The notes: generated from the letters alone by a model not told the origin. Positions 24,871 through 33,366 are shown, counted from the stretch's first letter. The stretch is 48,988 bases of DNA from Lachnospiraceae bacterium (GCA_910575155.1 CAJTDX010000026.1:1-48988); one strand, 5' to 3'. A program made the numbers and translations.

Positions 24871-26286
24871 ATGGAGATCACAGGAGCTGAATTGTTTGTG
24901 AAAGCATTAAAGGCGGAATCTGTAACAACTTTATTTGCGTATCCGGGAGTAGTCGTTGTGGATTTGCCAAAGGACATTCAGAGGGCATATGGCGGGGACC
25001 GTTATTAAACGCAGGTAACTGGCGGAGAATATCAGCAGGACTGTTCTGTTTATATGGGACAGCTAGTACATCGTTACGCAAATAACTACACCAACCACTT
25101 GCCTGCTTTTCTGAGTGATTGATCCAGTTATTTGTCGAACGATGTACTAGAGAAAGCGCTGTATATTTTGAATCACGCAAAGAAACCTCTTTTTCTGGCG
25201 GGCGGCGGGGTTAATATTGCCCGCGCTAATAAGGAAATGACACAGCTTGCAGAAGTGACAGGCGTTCCTGTAGTTACGACTATTATGGGAAAAGGTGCAA
25301 TTCCCACTGCAAACAGTTTGTACGTTGGGAATATAGGTATTCATGGAAGTTTTGCGGCCAATTTTGCAGTCAGCAATTGCGATGTTCTGTGTTCAATAGG
25401 AACGCGGTTTAACGATCGTATCACTGGAAAAATCGAAGAATTTGCAGCAAACGCAAAGATTATCCATATAGACATTGACGCGTCATCTATTTCCCGCAAT
25501 ATTGCTGTCGATGTTTCTGTCGTAGCCGATGCGAAAAAAGCGATCTGCGCTTTGCTTGAAGAAGCAGAGCCGCTCCAAATCTCAGAATGGACAGATGAGA
25601 TAAATTCCTGGAACATGGAACATCCGATTGATATGGGAAAAATGGGTCTGACGCCGCAGATGATTATGGAATCTGTCACTGAATTTTTTGAGGATGCTGT
25701 GATTACTACCGACACAGGTCAAAATCAATTATGGGCAACGCGGTTTCTTGATATTAGTAAACATAAGCAAATGCTGACGTCCAGGGGTCTGGGAACAATG
25801 GGATATGGGCTTCCCGCTGCAATTGGGGCGAAGCTTGGCAACCCTCAGAAAGATATCATTGTTATTTCGGGAGACGGCGGTATACAAATGAATATTCAGG
25901 AATTGGCAACAGCCGTTGTGTATGAGTTGCCGATTATGATCTGCATATTAAATAATGGATATTTGGGAAATGTGCGGCAATGGCAGAAGATGTTTTATGA
26001 CAGGCATTATTCGAGTACCTGTATGCGCTATCAAAGAAGTTGCGAAACAGTCTGTAATACGCCCAATCATTGCTGTCCGCAATATACGCCTGACTTTATT
26101 GCCCTGGCAGAAAGTTATGGGGCGAAAGGCATTCATGTTACAAAAGCAGAAGATATAAAAACAGCGCTGATAAGTGCAAAACAGAATACGAAAACGCCTA
26201 CGGTTATTGAATTTATGATAGACAGAGAACAAAATGTTATGCCGATTGTTCCGCCGGGGAACGCCCTTTGCGACATGATTTTGTAA
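24871..26286 (+). pseudogene. Acetolactate synthase large subunit, multiply disrupted
   Basis: One frame carries both ends of a ThDP-dependent acetolactate synthase. The N-terminal 'MEITGAELFVKALKAESV' reaches 'FAYPG' and then jumps directly to 'VVVVDLPKDIQ', so well over 100 codons, including the catalytic Glu region, are missing. TAA at 25009-25011 interrupts the same frame, and an 88-bp inverted-repeat element splits it at 25063-25150. From 25151 the rest is intact: 'LFLAGGGVNIA', the ThDP motif 'GDGGIQMNIQELATA', and a C-terminal Cys-rich segment common in clostridial forms. Without its N-terminal domain the product cannot be an active synthase. AGAGGAGG precedes the ATG. Confidence 0.85.
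25063..25150. mobile_element. 88-bp fold-back (MITE-like) insertion in the acetolactate synthase remnant
   Basis: CTAGTACATCGTT (25063-25075) is exactly repeated in inverted form at 25138-25150; after a 3-base mismatch the arms match for 9 more bases, around a 38-base centre with no coding capacity. Removing 84 bases, leaving one CTAG, restores 'MGQLEKALYIL', the expected acetolactate synthase sequence. It is therefore an insertion with a CTAG target duplication. IS5-type transposases use YTAR targets, which would fit, but no transposase is present. Confidence 0.75.
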
Positions 26287-26450
26287 CATGCAAAAGGAAT
26301 CATATGACAGTATTTTTATACAGAAATACGCATGTATGGTATGATCAGGTAATGGGCGTTTACGACTAATTTAGACCCGTTTAAGAGAAAAACGAGAATG
26401 AGAATCGAAAATGTTTATAATGAGATTAAATCGAAAGGAGAATCGTGGTT

Positions 26451-27176
26451 ATGAAGAAGACAATAAACATTACCTTGCTGGAATTTACAAAACTATTAAA
26501 AAAACGGGAATTTTTATTAGGACTGCTGATGGCGATGATTATGGGTGGAGGAATGACATACGGTGCGTATTCGTTTCCGGACAGTTTTGGGGTACACAAT
26601 GTAATCGCGTTTTTTGGAAACTTCGCCAGTATTTTAATTATGTTTTTGGCGGCAAAGAGTCTGGGAGAAGAATTTGATTTAAAAACAGCGACATTTGTTT
26701 TTACCTCCAGAAGCAAAAGAAACCAGATTATTATAGCCAAAATTATGAGTGTGGCGCTTGCTAATATGTTGATCGGTTTATGCGGTGGAATTTTATACGA
26801 CATAGCATTGATCATCTGTAAACAGTCTTGGACAGTGCCGATGCTATTTGGAATTGCAGGAAAGGAAATCCTCATTTATCTGATTTATGGTTTTGCCATA
26901 GGCGCGACAGCCGTGATGCTCACATGTTTTTATAATACAACCATTACACCGTTTATTTATCTGATCGTACTGTTTTGGGTTATGCCAGGGATTTTACAGA
27001 TGATCGGACAGAAAATGACGTTCCTGGAAAAAGTAATGAATTATGTGCCGTTTTGCCTGTCTGATCAATTCCTGATGTATCAGGATTGGAGCATCAAAAA
27101 TATTACAGTGTTTATCGTCACCGGTATGGCGTTTTCAATCGTTGGTATGGCTGTTTTACAGAAAAAAGATTTATAG
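26451..27176 (+). CDS. ABC-2-type transporter permease
   Basis: A 241-residue membrane protein with about six hydrophobic segments, starting 'MKKTINITLLEFTKLLKKREF'. The first segment is followed by 'LGEEFDLKTATFVFTSRSKR', a region common to ABC-2 permeases of the bacitracin or lantibiotic-immunity group. ATG 26451 is chosen (AAAGGAG 10 bases upstream); GTG 26445 is an alternative. Its probable ATPase is encoded at 28754 on the same strand, but a kinase gene on the opposite strand lies between, so the two must be transcribed separately unless the kinase was inverted. Confidence 0.8.
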   Translation: MKKTINITLLEFTKLLKKREFLLGLLMAMIMGGGMTYGAYSFPDSFGVHNVIAFFGNFASILIMFLAAKSLGEEFDLKTATFVFTSRSKRNQIIIAKIMSVALANMLIGLCGGILYDIALIICKQSWTVPMLFGIAGKEILIYLIYGFAIGATAVMLTCFYNTTITPFIYLIVLFWVMPGILQMIGQKMTFLEKVMNYVPFCLSDQFLMYQDWSIKNITVFIVTGMAFSIVGMAVLQKKDL

Positions 27177-27222
27177 GGAGAAGGAAGGGTACGAAAATCA
27201 TAGCTCCAGGCGGATCGTATAC

Positions 27223-27250
27223 AAAAATGCGTACTCAGGTACGCATTTTT
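27223..27250. terminator. Bidirectional terminator between convergent genes
   Basis: AAAAATGCGTAC pairs with GTACGCATTTTT around a 4-base loop, with T runs on both strands. The stop codon of the minus-strand kinase (27235-27237) lies in the loop, so terminator and coding sequence overlap. Confidence 0.85.
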
Positions 27251-28551
27251 GTGATCTGAACCTGTTGTATGAACAAGTCCTCTTTTATTAAGGTTTCATG
27301 ATAAATATTGTCATAGCGGTTTAAGATCTCAGACACATTATAAAGACCGATACCATGTCCGGCCTTCTTTGTGGTTACTTCCTTTTTATGCATCTGCGTT
27401 ATAGAAAGTCCTTTGTCAATAAATGTATTTGATATAATAATTACGACATCCTCATTCATTTTGCCAAGATGAAGATTAATGGCCGGACGCCTGGTTTCCA
27501 GACATGCCTCAACGGCGTTATCCAGATAAATGCCAAGCATTCTGGTTAAATCGATCGGATCCATGTCAATGGAATCAATTTCGTCGGGAATATCAATATT
27601 TACTTCGATATCCTGATTGACAGCTAAAATCAGTTTAGTATATAAAATACTTTTCAGCTCCAGTATATGGATATGTAATAAGCTGTTCAGGGAGCTGTTT
27701 TTTTGCGTAAGATTTTTTTGCACAGGCAAAATATGATCATAGAAAAAGGTCTCCAGTTCATCGTACTTTTTTTCATCAATATATGCGGCGAGAGAAGTCA
27801 TAATATTGATATAATCATGTCGGAAAGAGCGCAGGTTATTATATACCATTTCCAGGTTTTTGGTGTATTCGTTCAAATTTTCCAGATATTCTACTTTTTT
27901 CTGCGCTTCGTAGCTTTTTTTGGATTCGTACAAAACGATGAAAATTATACACATTGTAAATAAAAAATAGAGGACAAGCGAAGAAACCATTAAAAAGAAT
28001 TCTCTGTGCGTAATTTCCAGCGTGTCAAAAAAAGAAGCCATTGTAAAAATCATAAAAGCGCAAAGTAAAAGGGTTAAGGAAATAAAAGCGATCATTTTTT
28101 TGTCCATTTTTTCAAAAATGCTGATCAGAGATCTGTCAAGCAATCGTCTGACCAGATAAAGAACGGGACAGGAAGCCGCTATTGTACAGGACATATATAT
28201 GATCATAAGATATTGATCGGAATTTAGTTCTTTTATAGAGATGTTCCATAACATATTGCCTGCAAACGATATTAGATTGAGTAAAATGCAGTTTAAAATA
28301 TAACCAAACGGCATATAAAAAACAGAATATAATTTTTTGGTGAATGTTATTAACAGGAGAGAAGTCACTGTCAGTGTAACAAACAGCATAGGAGAATAAT
28401 TTGTGTATATATGCAAAAAATTAAGCGCTGAAGATGTTAAAAAGAGCATGAGATGTTTCTTTATAGAAAGACCTGGATGAGTCAATATAAAAATATCAAC
28501 AGTAAACATAAGTGCAATACCTATGGAAGCAATTATATATAATTTGATCAT
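27235..28551 (-). CDS. GHKL-family sensor histidine kinase, third system
   Basis: A 438-residue membrane kinase. The N-terminal half has about six hydrophobic segments. The motif 'SFRHDYINIMTSL' holds the phospho-acceptor H245, where the usual Lys-Asn after the Asp is replaced by Tyr-Ile. The N box is 'YLDNAVEACL' and the G box is 'GHGIGLYNVSEIL'. The likely partner is the LytTR regulator at 29800, on the opposite strand beyond the ABC ATPase gene, an unusual arrangement since the first two systems here are adjacent pairs. The final codons form one arm of a terminator shared with the permease gene. Confidence 0.88.
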   Translation of the reverse strand: MIKLYIIASIGIALMFTVDIFILTHPGLSIKKHLMLFLTSSALNFLHIYTNYSPMLFVTLTVTSLLLITFTKKLYSVFYMPFGYILNCILLNLISFAGNMLWNISIKELNSDQYLMIIYMSCTIAASCPVLYLVRRLLDRSLISIFEKMDKKMIAFISLTLLLCAFMIFTMASFFDTLEITHREFFLMVSSLVLYFLFTMCIIFIVLYESKKSYEAQKKVEYLENLNEYTKNLEMVYNNLRSFRHDYINIMTSLAAYIDEKKYDELETFFYDHILPVQKNLTQKNSSLNSLLHIHILELKSILYTKLILAVNQDIEVNIDIPDEIDSIDMDPIDLTRMLGIYLDNAVEACLETRRPAINLHLGKMNEDVVIIISNTFIDKGLSITQMHKKEVTTKKAGHGIGLYNVSEILNRYDNIYHETLIKEDLFIQQVQITKMRT

Positions 28552-28753
28552 AAAAACTCCTTATATATGTGATTTTGTACCATGAACGGATTCCAATGCA
28601 GAATTTATTATAGTTTATTGTGGGGAAAATGACAAGAAAGAACTCATTTACGATTTAAAAATGTGCATTTAAGACAGAACAGTCAAAATCATGGTTTTTT
28701 GTTTTATAATAAACCTGTTCAGAAAAACGGAAAACAGAATCAGGAGGAGAACG

Positions 28754-29629
28754 ATGGATTGTGTATTAAAAGTCAGCAATGTCAGTAAAAAGGCGAACGA
28801 TTTCCAGATTCTAAATAAAGTATCCTTTGAACTTGGAAGCGGAGAGGTTGTCGGTTTGATTGGACCCAATGGGGCAGGAAAAACCAGTATCATGAAAATC
28901 TTAACCGGACTGACCAGAAATTATAGCGGAGAAGTGGATTTGAGCGCTGTCAAAGATATAGGCAGCATGATTGAAACCCCTAATTTTTATCCATACGATA
29001 CGGGGTATCAGAATCTGATGCACTTTGCCAGGTTAAACGGCGTGGGAGAAAAAAAGGTAGAAGAATTGTTAAAACTGTTAGGTCTTGCAGATGCTGCAGA
29101 TAAAAAAGTAAAAGCATACTCCCTTGGTATGAGACAAAGATTGGGAATTGCCCAGGCTTTACTGAAAGATCCCGATGTTTTGGTGCTGGATGAGCCAACG
29201 AACGGACTGGACCCGGAAGGTATTCATGAAGTTCGGGAATATATCAGGAATATCGCCAGTGAAAAAAATATTACGGTGTTGATTTCCAGCCATTTATTGG
29301 GTGAATTGGAAAAAATGTGCGACAGAGCCATCATAATCAAAAAAGGTGAAATAATTCAGTTTATGGATTTCCATAAAGACAGGAACGTAAAAAAGATTAT
29401 TTATGTAATTGAAAGTCTGGATACAAAAGATGCGCAAAAAGTTCTTCAGGAAAATGGATATCATGTGGTTTCACAGGATGAGCAGGAGATACGAATCAGG
29501 ATTGATGTAAATGAAAAGAAGGACGTCGTAAAATTGCTGATGTCGCACAATGTGATCATGACGGGACTTTATGAGGCTTCTGAAACGCTGGAAGATACCT
29601 TCTTAGAGCTTATGAACAGCGTTCCATAG
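28754..29629 (+). CDS. ABC transporter ATP-binding protein (bacitracin/lantibiotic-immunity type)
   Basis: A 291-residue ATPase with Walker A 'GPNGAGKTS', signature region 'YSLGMRQRLGIAQ', Walker B 'VLVLDEPTNGLDPEG' and switch His in 'ISSHLLGE'. It has the C-terminal extension of about 70 residues that the ATPase at 8449 lacks. ATG 28754 follows AGGAGG at ideal spacing. Likely partner of the ABC-2 permease at 26451. A -10-like TATAAT at 28705-28710 lies in the space shared with the divergent kinase gene, so both may be controlled from that region. Confidence 0.92.
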   Translation: MDCVLKVSNVSKKANDFQILNKVSFELGSGEVVGLIGPNGAGKTSIMKILTGLTRNYSGEVDLSAVKDIGSMIETPNFYPYDTGYQNLMHFARLNGVGEKKVEELLKLLGLADAADKKVKAYSLGMRQRLGIAQALLKDPDVLVLDEPTNGLDPEGIHEVREYIRNIASEKNITVLISSHLLGELEKMCDRAIIIKKGEIIQFMDFHKDRNVKKIIYVIESLDTKDAQKVLQENGYHVVSQDEQEIRIRIDVNEKKDVVKLLMSHNVIMTGLYEASETLEDTFLELMNSVP

Positions 29630-29641
29630 GATATATTTTTA

Positions 29642-29670
29642 TTGACAATTCCCGGATATTTCGTAATAAT
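29642..29670 (+). promoter_or_regulatory. Promoter before the third LytTR regulator
   Basis: Consensus TTGACA at 29642-29647 and AATAAT at 29665-29670, spaced 17 bases. It would produce a leader of about 120 bases before ATG 29800. Confidence 0.55.
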
Positions 29671-29740
29671 GAGATCACACCGGATGGCTGAGCGCGGCAA
29701 ACTTCCGAGGTTCATTATGAGCCGGGGATTCAGGAAGCTG

Positions 29741-29765
29741 AAGCGGACTTGTCCGCTTTGTTTTG
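29741..29765 (+). terminator. Hairpin in the leader of the third LytTR regulator
   Basis: AAGCGGAC and GTCCGCTT form a tight 8-bp stem with a 2-base loop, followed by TGTTTTG. It lies between a promoter and the ribosome binding site, so it could be an attenuator; the T tract is weak. Confidence 0.4.
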
Positions 29766-29799
29766 CGGCGGGGCGGTTGCTGTAAGGAGAGCATACAGT

Positions 29800-30522
29800 A
29801 TGTTAAATATATATATATGTGAAGATATAGAAGTGCAGAGAAATAAAATACAGCAAATAATCGAAAATATCATTCTCATGGAAGACCTGGACATGAAACT
29901 GAGCTGTGTTTCGGAAGATCCACATAGAATCCTTGAAACAGTGAAACAGACAGAGGAAGTTGGAATCTATTTTCTGGATATTGCTCTGGGTACAGACCTG
30001 ACAGGATTGACCCTGGCGAAAGAGCTTAGAAAATACGATCCGAGAGGGTTTATTATTTTTGTTACAACCCATTCAGAAATGAGTTACATGACGTTCATTT
30101 ACAAACTGGAGGCATTGGATTTCATTTTGAAAGATGATCCTGAAGAATTGGAACAAAGAATATACGAATGTATCCTCAAAGCCAATCAAAGATTTGCCTC
30201 GGTTAATAATAAAATACATGCAAATTTTTCTGTGAAAGTAAATGAAAAAGTATTTACTGTAGATTATGACGAGATTCTCTTTTTTGAGACATCTCCGAAT
30301 GTGCATAAGATTATTTTGCATTGTAAACATCGTCAGATGGAATTTTTAGGAAAAATCAAAGACATCGAAAAAGAGGTGGACGAGCGATTTTATCGCTGTC
30401 ACCGCTCTTTTTTGGTGAACAGGGATCATATCAGAGAAATTGATTTCCAGAATCGGGTGATTTATATGGTGAATGGAGATGAATGTTTGATGTCGTCCCG
30501 TATGATGAAAGGATTAAAATAA
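29800..30522 (+). CDS. LytTR-family response regulator, third system
   Basis: A 240-residue regulator with receiver pocket E8-D9, phospho-acceptor D60 ('IYFLDIAL') and a LytTR domain at about residues 140-238 ('FFETSPNVHKI', 'FYRCHRSFLVN'). The usual Lys after the fifth receiver strand appears as 'FILKDDPEE', followed by acidic residues instead of Pro. AAGGAG lies 10 bases before ATG 29800. The gene has its own promoter, 170 bases after the ABC ATPase. Partner kinase probably the minus-strand gene at 27235. Confidence 0.9.
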   Translation: MLNIYICEDIEVQRNKIQQIIENIILMEDLDMKLSCVSEDPHRILETVKQTEEVGIYFLDIALGTDLTGLTLAKELRKYDPRGFIIFVTTHSEMSYMTFIYKLEALDFILKDDPEELEQRIYECILKANQRFASVNNKIHANFSVKVNEKVFTVDYDEILFFETSPNVHKIILHCKHRQMEFLGKIKDIEKEVDERFYRCHRSFLVNRDHIREIDFQNRVIYMVNGDECLMSSRMMKGLK

Positions 30523-30586
30523 AATCAAAATGGCGCAGGCAAAAACATTACGGCGGAGCTTTACGTAGAGAGAAAGGAGGAATGAA

Positions 30587-31526
30587 ATGACTGAATATGC
30601 AAATCCTCTGGGAACTGAAAAAATTCCCAAACTGTTGAAAAGTTTTGCTGTACCAAGTATTACGGCAGCCCTGGTCGGTTCTCTCTACAATATTGTAGAT
30701 CAGATTTTTATTGGGCAGGGCGTAGGATATCTGGGAAATGCCGCGACCAACGTTTCTTATCCGTTTTCTACCATTTGCCTGGCGATTTCCCTGTTGATCG
30801 TGATCGGCAGCGCTTCCCGCTTTTCTCTTTATCTTGGAAAAAAGAAACCGGAATCGGCGGCGAAAGCGGCGGGAAATGGCATAAGTCTGATGATAATTTG
30901 CGGTATGGCATATCTGGTAATAGGAGAAAGCCTGAGAACCTGCAGTATGGGAATCAGCAGCAGCGCCAATCAGATTGCCATTACCTTTGTGCAGATTATA
31001 TTGTATAATTCACTGACCTATTATGGAGCGCAGACGGTTTAGGGTTCCGATATTCCCCTGGTTGCCTGGGTAATTGTGATGAAAACGAATGCGATTATTC
31101 TTGCGGTTGTTGTTGGAATATCACAGGGGGTCCAGCCAATCATAGGATTTAATTATGGGGCGAAACAATATTTCCGTGTGCGGGAAGCGTATCTGCTTGC
31201 CATAAAATGGAATATGATAATTTCTGCCATCGGATTTTTCCTGCTGCAATGTTTCTCTCAATATATTATTTCTCTGTTTGGAAACGGGGATAAGCTGTAT
31301 CTTGAGTTTGCAGTCCTGTTCATGCGTATATATCTTTTTATGGTTCTTGTGAACGATGTGCAGCTGCTTTCTTCCAGTTTTTTTACTGCGATCGGAAAAG
31401 CAATGAAAGGGGTTTTGCTGGCATTGACAAGGCAGGTGTTTTTTCTGATTCCGTTTATTTTGGCGCTTTGGAATTATGGGGGTTTTATTTGCAGGGCCTG
31501 TCGCTTTCACGAATGAAAATTCGTGA
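30587..31526 (+). pseudogene. MATE-family efflux transporter, multiply disrupted
   Basis: A single frame begins 'MTEYANPLGTEKIPKLL' with typical MATE TM1-TM3, then passes from 'GESLR' straight to 'MGISSSANQIAITFVQ', so about 100 residues of the middle are missing. TAG at 31040-31042 replaces the Tyr of the family's '[V]YGSDIP' motif. After 'GISQGVQPIIGFNYGAKQY' the frame is lost at a G5 run (31479-31483); the correct frame continues briefly as 'VLFAGPVAF' before TGA 31524-31526. About 60 C-terminal residues expected of the family are also absent. AAAGGAGG precedes ATG 30587. The gene cannot make a working transporter. Confidence 0.85.
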
Positions 31527-31570
31527 GGCGGCAGTCCTTTTTCTTTTGGGGAATAAATGAAAAGATCATC

Positions 31571-31599
31571 GCATATTTCTGCTCTTGTCCACATATATT
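31571..31599 (+). promoter_or_regulatory. Candidate sigma-E promoter of the spoIIIA operon
   Basis: GCATATT (31571-31577), 14 bases, then CATATATT (31592-31599) closely fits the sporulation sigma-E consensus (KMATATT, N14, CATACAMT). It lies about 100 bases before spoIIIAA, an operon known to be sigma-E dependent in Bacillus. Confidence 0.55.
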
Positions 31600-31707
31600 T
31601 GAAATCAGATACAGGCCGGTACAGTGTCGTCGTCAATCAGTGACGCTGCCGGTATGTATGGCGGTATATCATACGGTCAATACTGGCAGGTTTATGGAGG
31701 AATATCT

Positions 31708-32646
31708 ATGGAGGAGATTATTAACGTATTTCCCAGGGCGCTCAGAAGCTTGTGCCGCGCCGGATTTCAGCAGGGGATAGAGGCGGAAGAAATCCGGCTT
31801 CGCACCGGACGTCCTGTGATGGTGTCAGGAAGAGGATTTGAGTATTTCTGGAACCAGAGAGAGAACAGTCTGCAAAAACATGCGGAACACAGCTATATAT
31901 GGAAGGAAGCTGATATGAAAGAAACACTGTCCAGAATGAGCCAGTATTCCATGTATGCGTTGGAAGAGGAACTGCGCCATGGTTTTTTTACCATTCAGGG
32001 AGGGCATCGGGTGGGCGTGGCGGGGAGAGTCGTCTGTGAACAGGGAAATATTCATTCTTTCCGTAATATATGCAGTCTGAATATCCGCGTGGCAAGGCAG
32101 AAAAAAGGCTGCGCCAGTAAATTATTGCCGTGGCTGATCCAGGGAGACAGTATTTACAATACGCTGATTTTATCACCGCCGGGGGCGGGAAAGACTACAA
32201 TGCTCCGGGACTGCGTCCGTTTGCTTTCAGATGGAGCAGGAACGATACCCGCCAAAAAGGTGGGAGTGGTGGATGAGCGCAGCGAGATTGCGGCGTGCTT
32301 TTTTGGAATTCCGCAAAATGATCTGGGGGAGCGCACGGATGTTTTGGACGCCTGTCCGAAAGATTTGGGGATGATGATGCTTTTGCGCAGCATGTCGCCG
32401 CAGATTATAGCGGTAGACGAGCTGGGCGGCAGTAAGGACTGTAAGGCGGTGGAGGAGGCGCTTTTTTGCGGCTGTAAAATTCTGGGAACCATGCATGCGC
32501 AGACGATCGCAGAGCTTCAGGAAAAAATGTATCTAGCAGACTGGCTGAAAAAAGGATTTTTCGGGCGTTTTGTGTTTCTGGAAGTGAACCGGGAAGGGGA
32601 GCGGAGATTTCTGGTGTATGACGAAAGGATGCGAAAGTTATGTTAA
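31708..32646 (+). CDS. spoIIIAA: Stage III sporulation protein AA (ATPase)
   Basis: A 312-residue AAA-type ATPase related to secretion ATPases. It is thought to power the SpoIIIA-SpoIIQ channel between mother cell and forespore. Walker A is 'PPGAGKTTML' (about residue 157), with 'VVDERSEIA' and Walker B-like 'IIAVDELGG' further on. The start at ATG 31708 has GGAGG 7 bases upstream; the frame is open further upstream but without a ribosome binding site. It overlaps spoIIIAB by 7 bases and heads the eight-gene operon. Confidence 0.95.
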   Translation: MEEIINVFPRALRSLCRAGFQQGIEAEEIRLRTGRPVMVSGRGFEYFWNQRENSLQKHAEHSYIWKEADMKETLSRMSQYSMYALEEELRHGFFTIQGGHRVGVAGRVVCEQGNIHSFRNICSLNIRVARQKKGCASKLLPWLIQGDSIYNTLILSPPGAGKTTMLRDCVRLLSDGAGTIPAKKVGVVDERSEIAACFFGIPQNDLGERTDVLDACPKDLGMMMLLRSMSPQIIAVDELGGSKDCKAVEEALFCGCKILGTMHAQTIAELQEKMYLADWLKKGFFGRFVFLEVNREGERRFLVYDERMRKLC

Positions 32647-33155
32647 AATTGGCAGGCAGCATATTGGTAATCGCAGTTTCCGCGCTCTATGGCTGGAAAA
32701 TGAGAAAAGAGCTTGCAGAGCATGTGCAGCAGCTTGTGTGTATGAAAGAAATGTTTCTTATGTTATGGGGAGAAATTTCTTATACCAGGACGCCCTTAAA
32801 GGAAGCATTTCTGCAAATCGCATCGCAGAATAAGGAGCCTTTTTCCAGTTTTCTGGAACAGGCGGCGGAGGGGCTGGAGGAAAATGAAGAGCGTATAGGG
32901 ATTTATTGGAGCCGCCTGGTGGAACAGGAATCGGGTAAATTTCTGCTGAACCAGGAGGAACGGGGGCTTTTGCAGCGCGCCGGGGAAAATTTCGGTTATC
33001 TGGACGGACAGATGCAGTTAAAAAATCTGGAATTGTATATGGAACAGACGGAGGTGCTGATCCAAAAAGCACAGACAGAATTAAAGGACAGGCAGAAGCT
33101 GTCCGGCGTATTAAGCCTGATGTGCGGCCTGTTTCTGGTGATTCTCCTGGTATAA
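32640..33155 (+). CDS. spoIIIAB: Stage III sporulation protein AB
   Basis: A 171-residue membrane-anchored protein with one hydrophobic segment at each end and a helical body ('ELAEHVQQLVCMKEMFLMLWGEISYTRTPL', of which 'MLWGEISYTRTPL' is the family hallmark). It resembles GspF-type platform proteins and is part of the mother-cell channel complex. It overlaps spoIIIAA by 7 bases and precedes spoIIIAC by 16. Confidence 0.93.
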   Translation: MLKLAGSILVIAVSALYGWKMRKELAEHVQQLVCMKEMFLMLWGEISYTRTPLKEAFLQIASQNKEPFSSFLEQAAEGLEENEERIGIYWSRLVEQESGKFLLNQEERGLLQRAGENFGYLDGQMQLKNLELYMEQTEVLIQKAQTELKDRQKLSGVLSLMCGLFLVILLV

Positions 33156-33171
33156 GGATACGGAGGAAGCG

Positions 33172-33366
33172 ATGAGTATAAGTTTAATTTTTAAAATTGC
33201 AGCAGTGGGGATATTGGTGACTGTGCTGAGCCAGGTGTTAAAGCACAGCGGCAGAGAAGAACATGCATTTCTTACCAGCCTTGCAGGGCTTTTGATCGTG
33301 CTGTTTTGGATTGTGCCCTACATTTATGAGCTGTTTGAAACCATGAGAAATCTGTTTGCATTGTAG
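33172..33366 (+). CDS. spoIIIAC: Stage III sporulation protein AC
   Basis: A 64-residue protein with two membrane segments and 'VLKHSGREEHAFLTSLAG' between them, the characteristic SpoIIIAC core. Normal length for the family. GGAGGAAG precedes the ATG. It lies between spoIIIAB and spoIIIAD in the conserved order. Confidence 0.95.
   Translation: MSISLIFKIAAVGILVTVLSQVLKHSGREEHAFLTSLAGLLIVLFWIVPYIYELFETMRNLFAL

Noticed and set aside
26287-26450. Small gene between acetolactate synthase remnant and the ABC permease
   Set aside because: Only a short GTATTT/AAATAC stem and no open frame with a ribosome binding site; probably a leader or promoter region.
18231-31042. TAG read as an amino acid (stop reassignment), suggested by in-frame TAG in the GH13 and MATE genes
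   Set aside because: TAG is the normal terminal stop of several intact genes here, including the first response regulator, its kinase and recA. Other broken genes carry TAA or frameshifts, so ordinary mutation explains the pattern.
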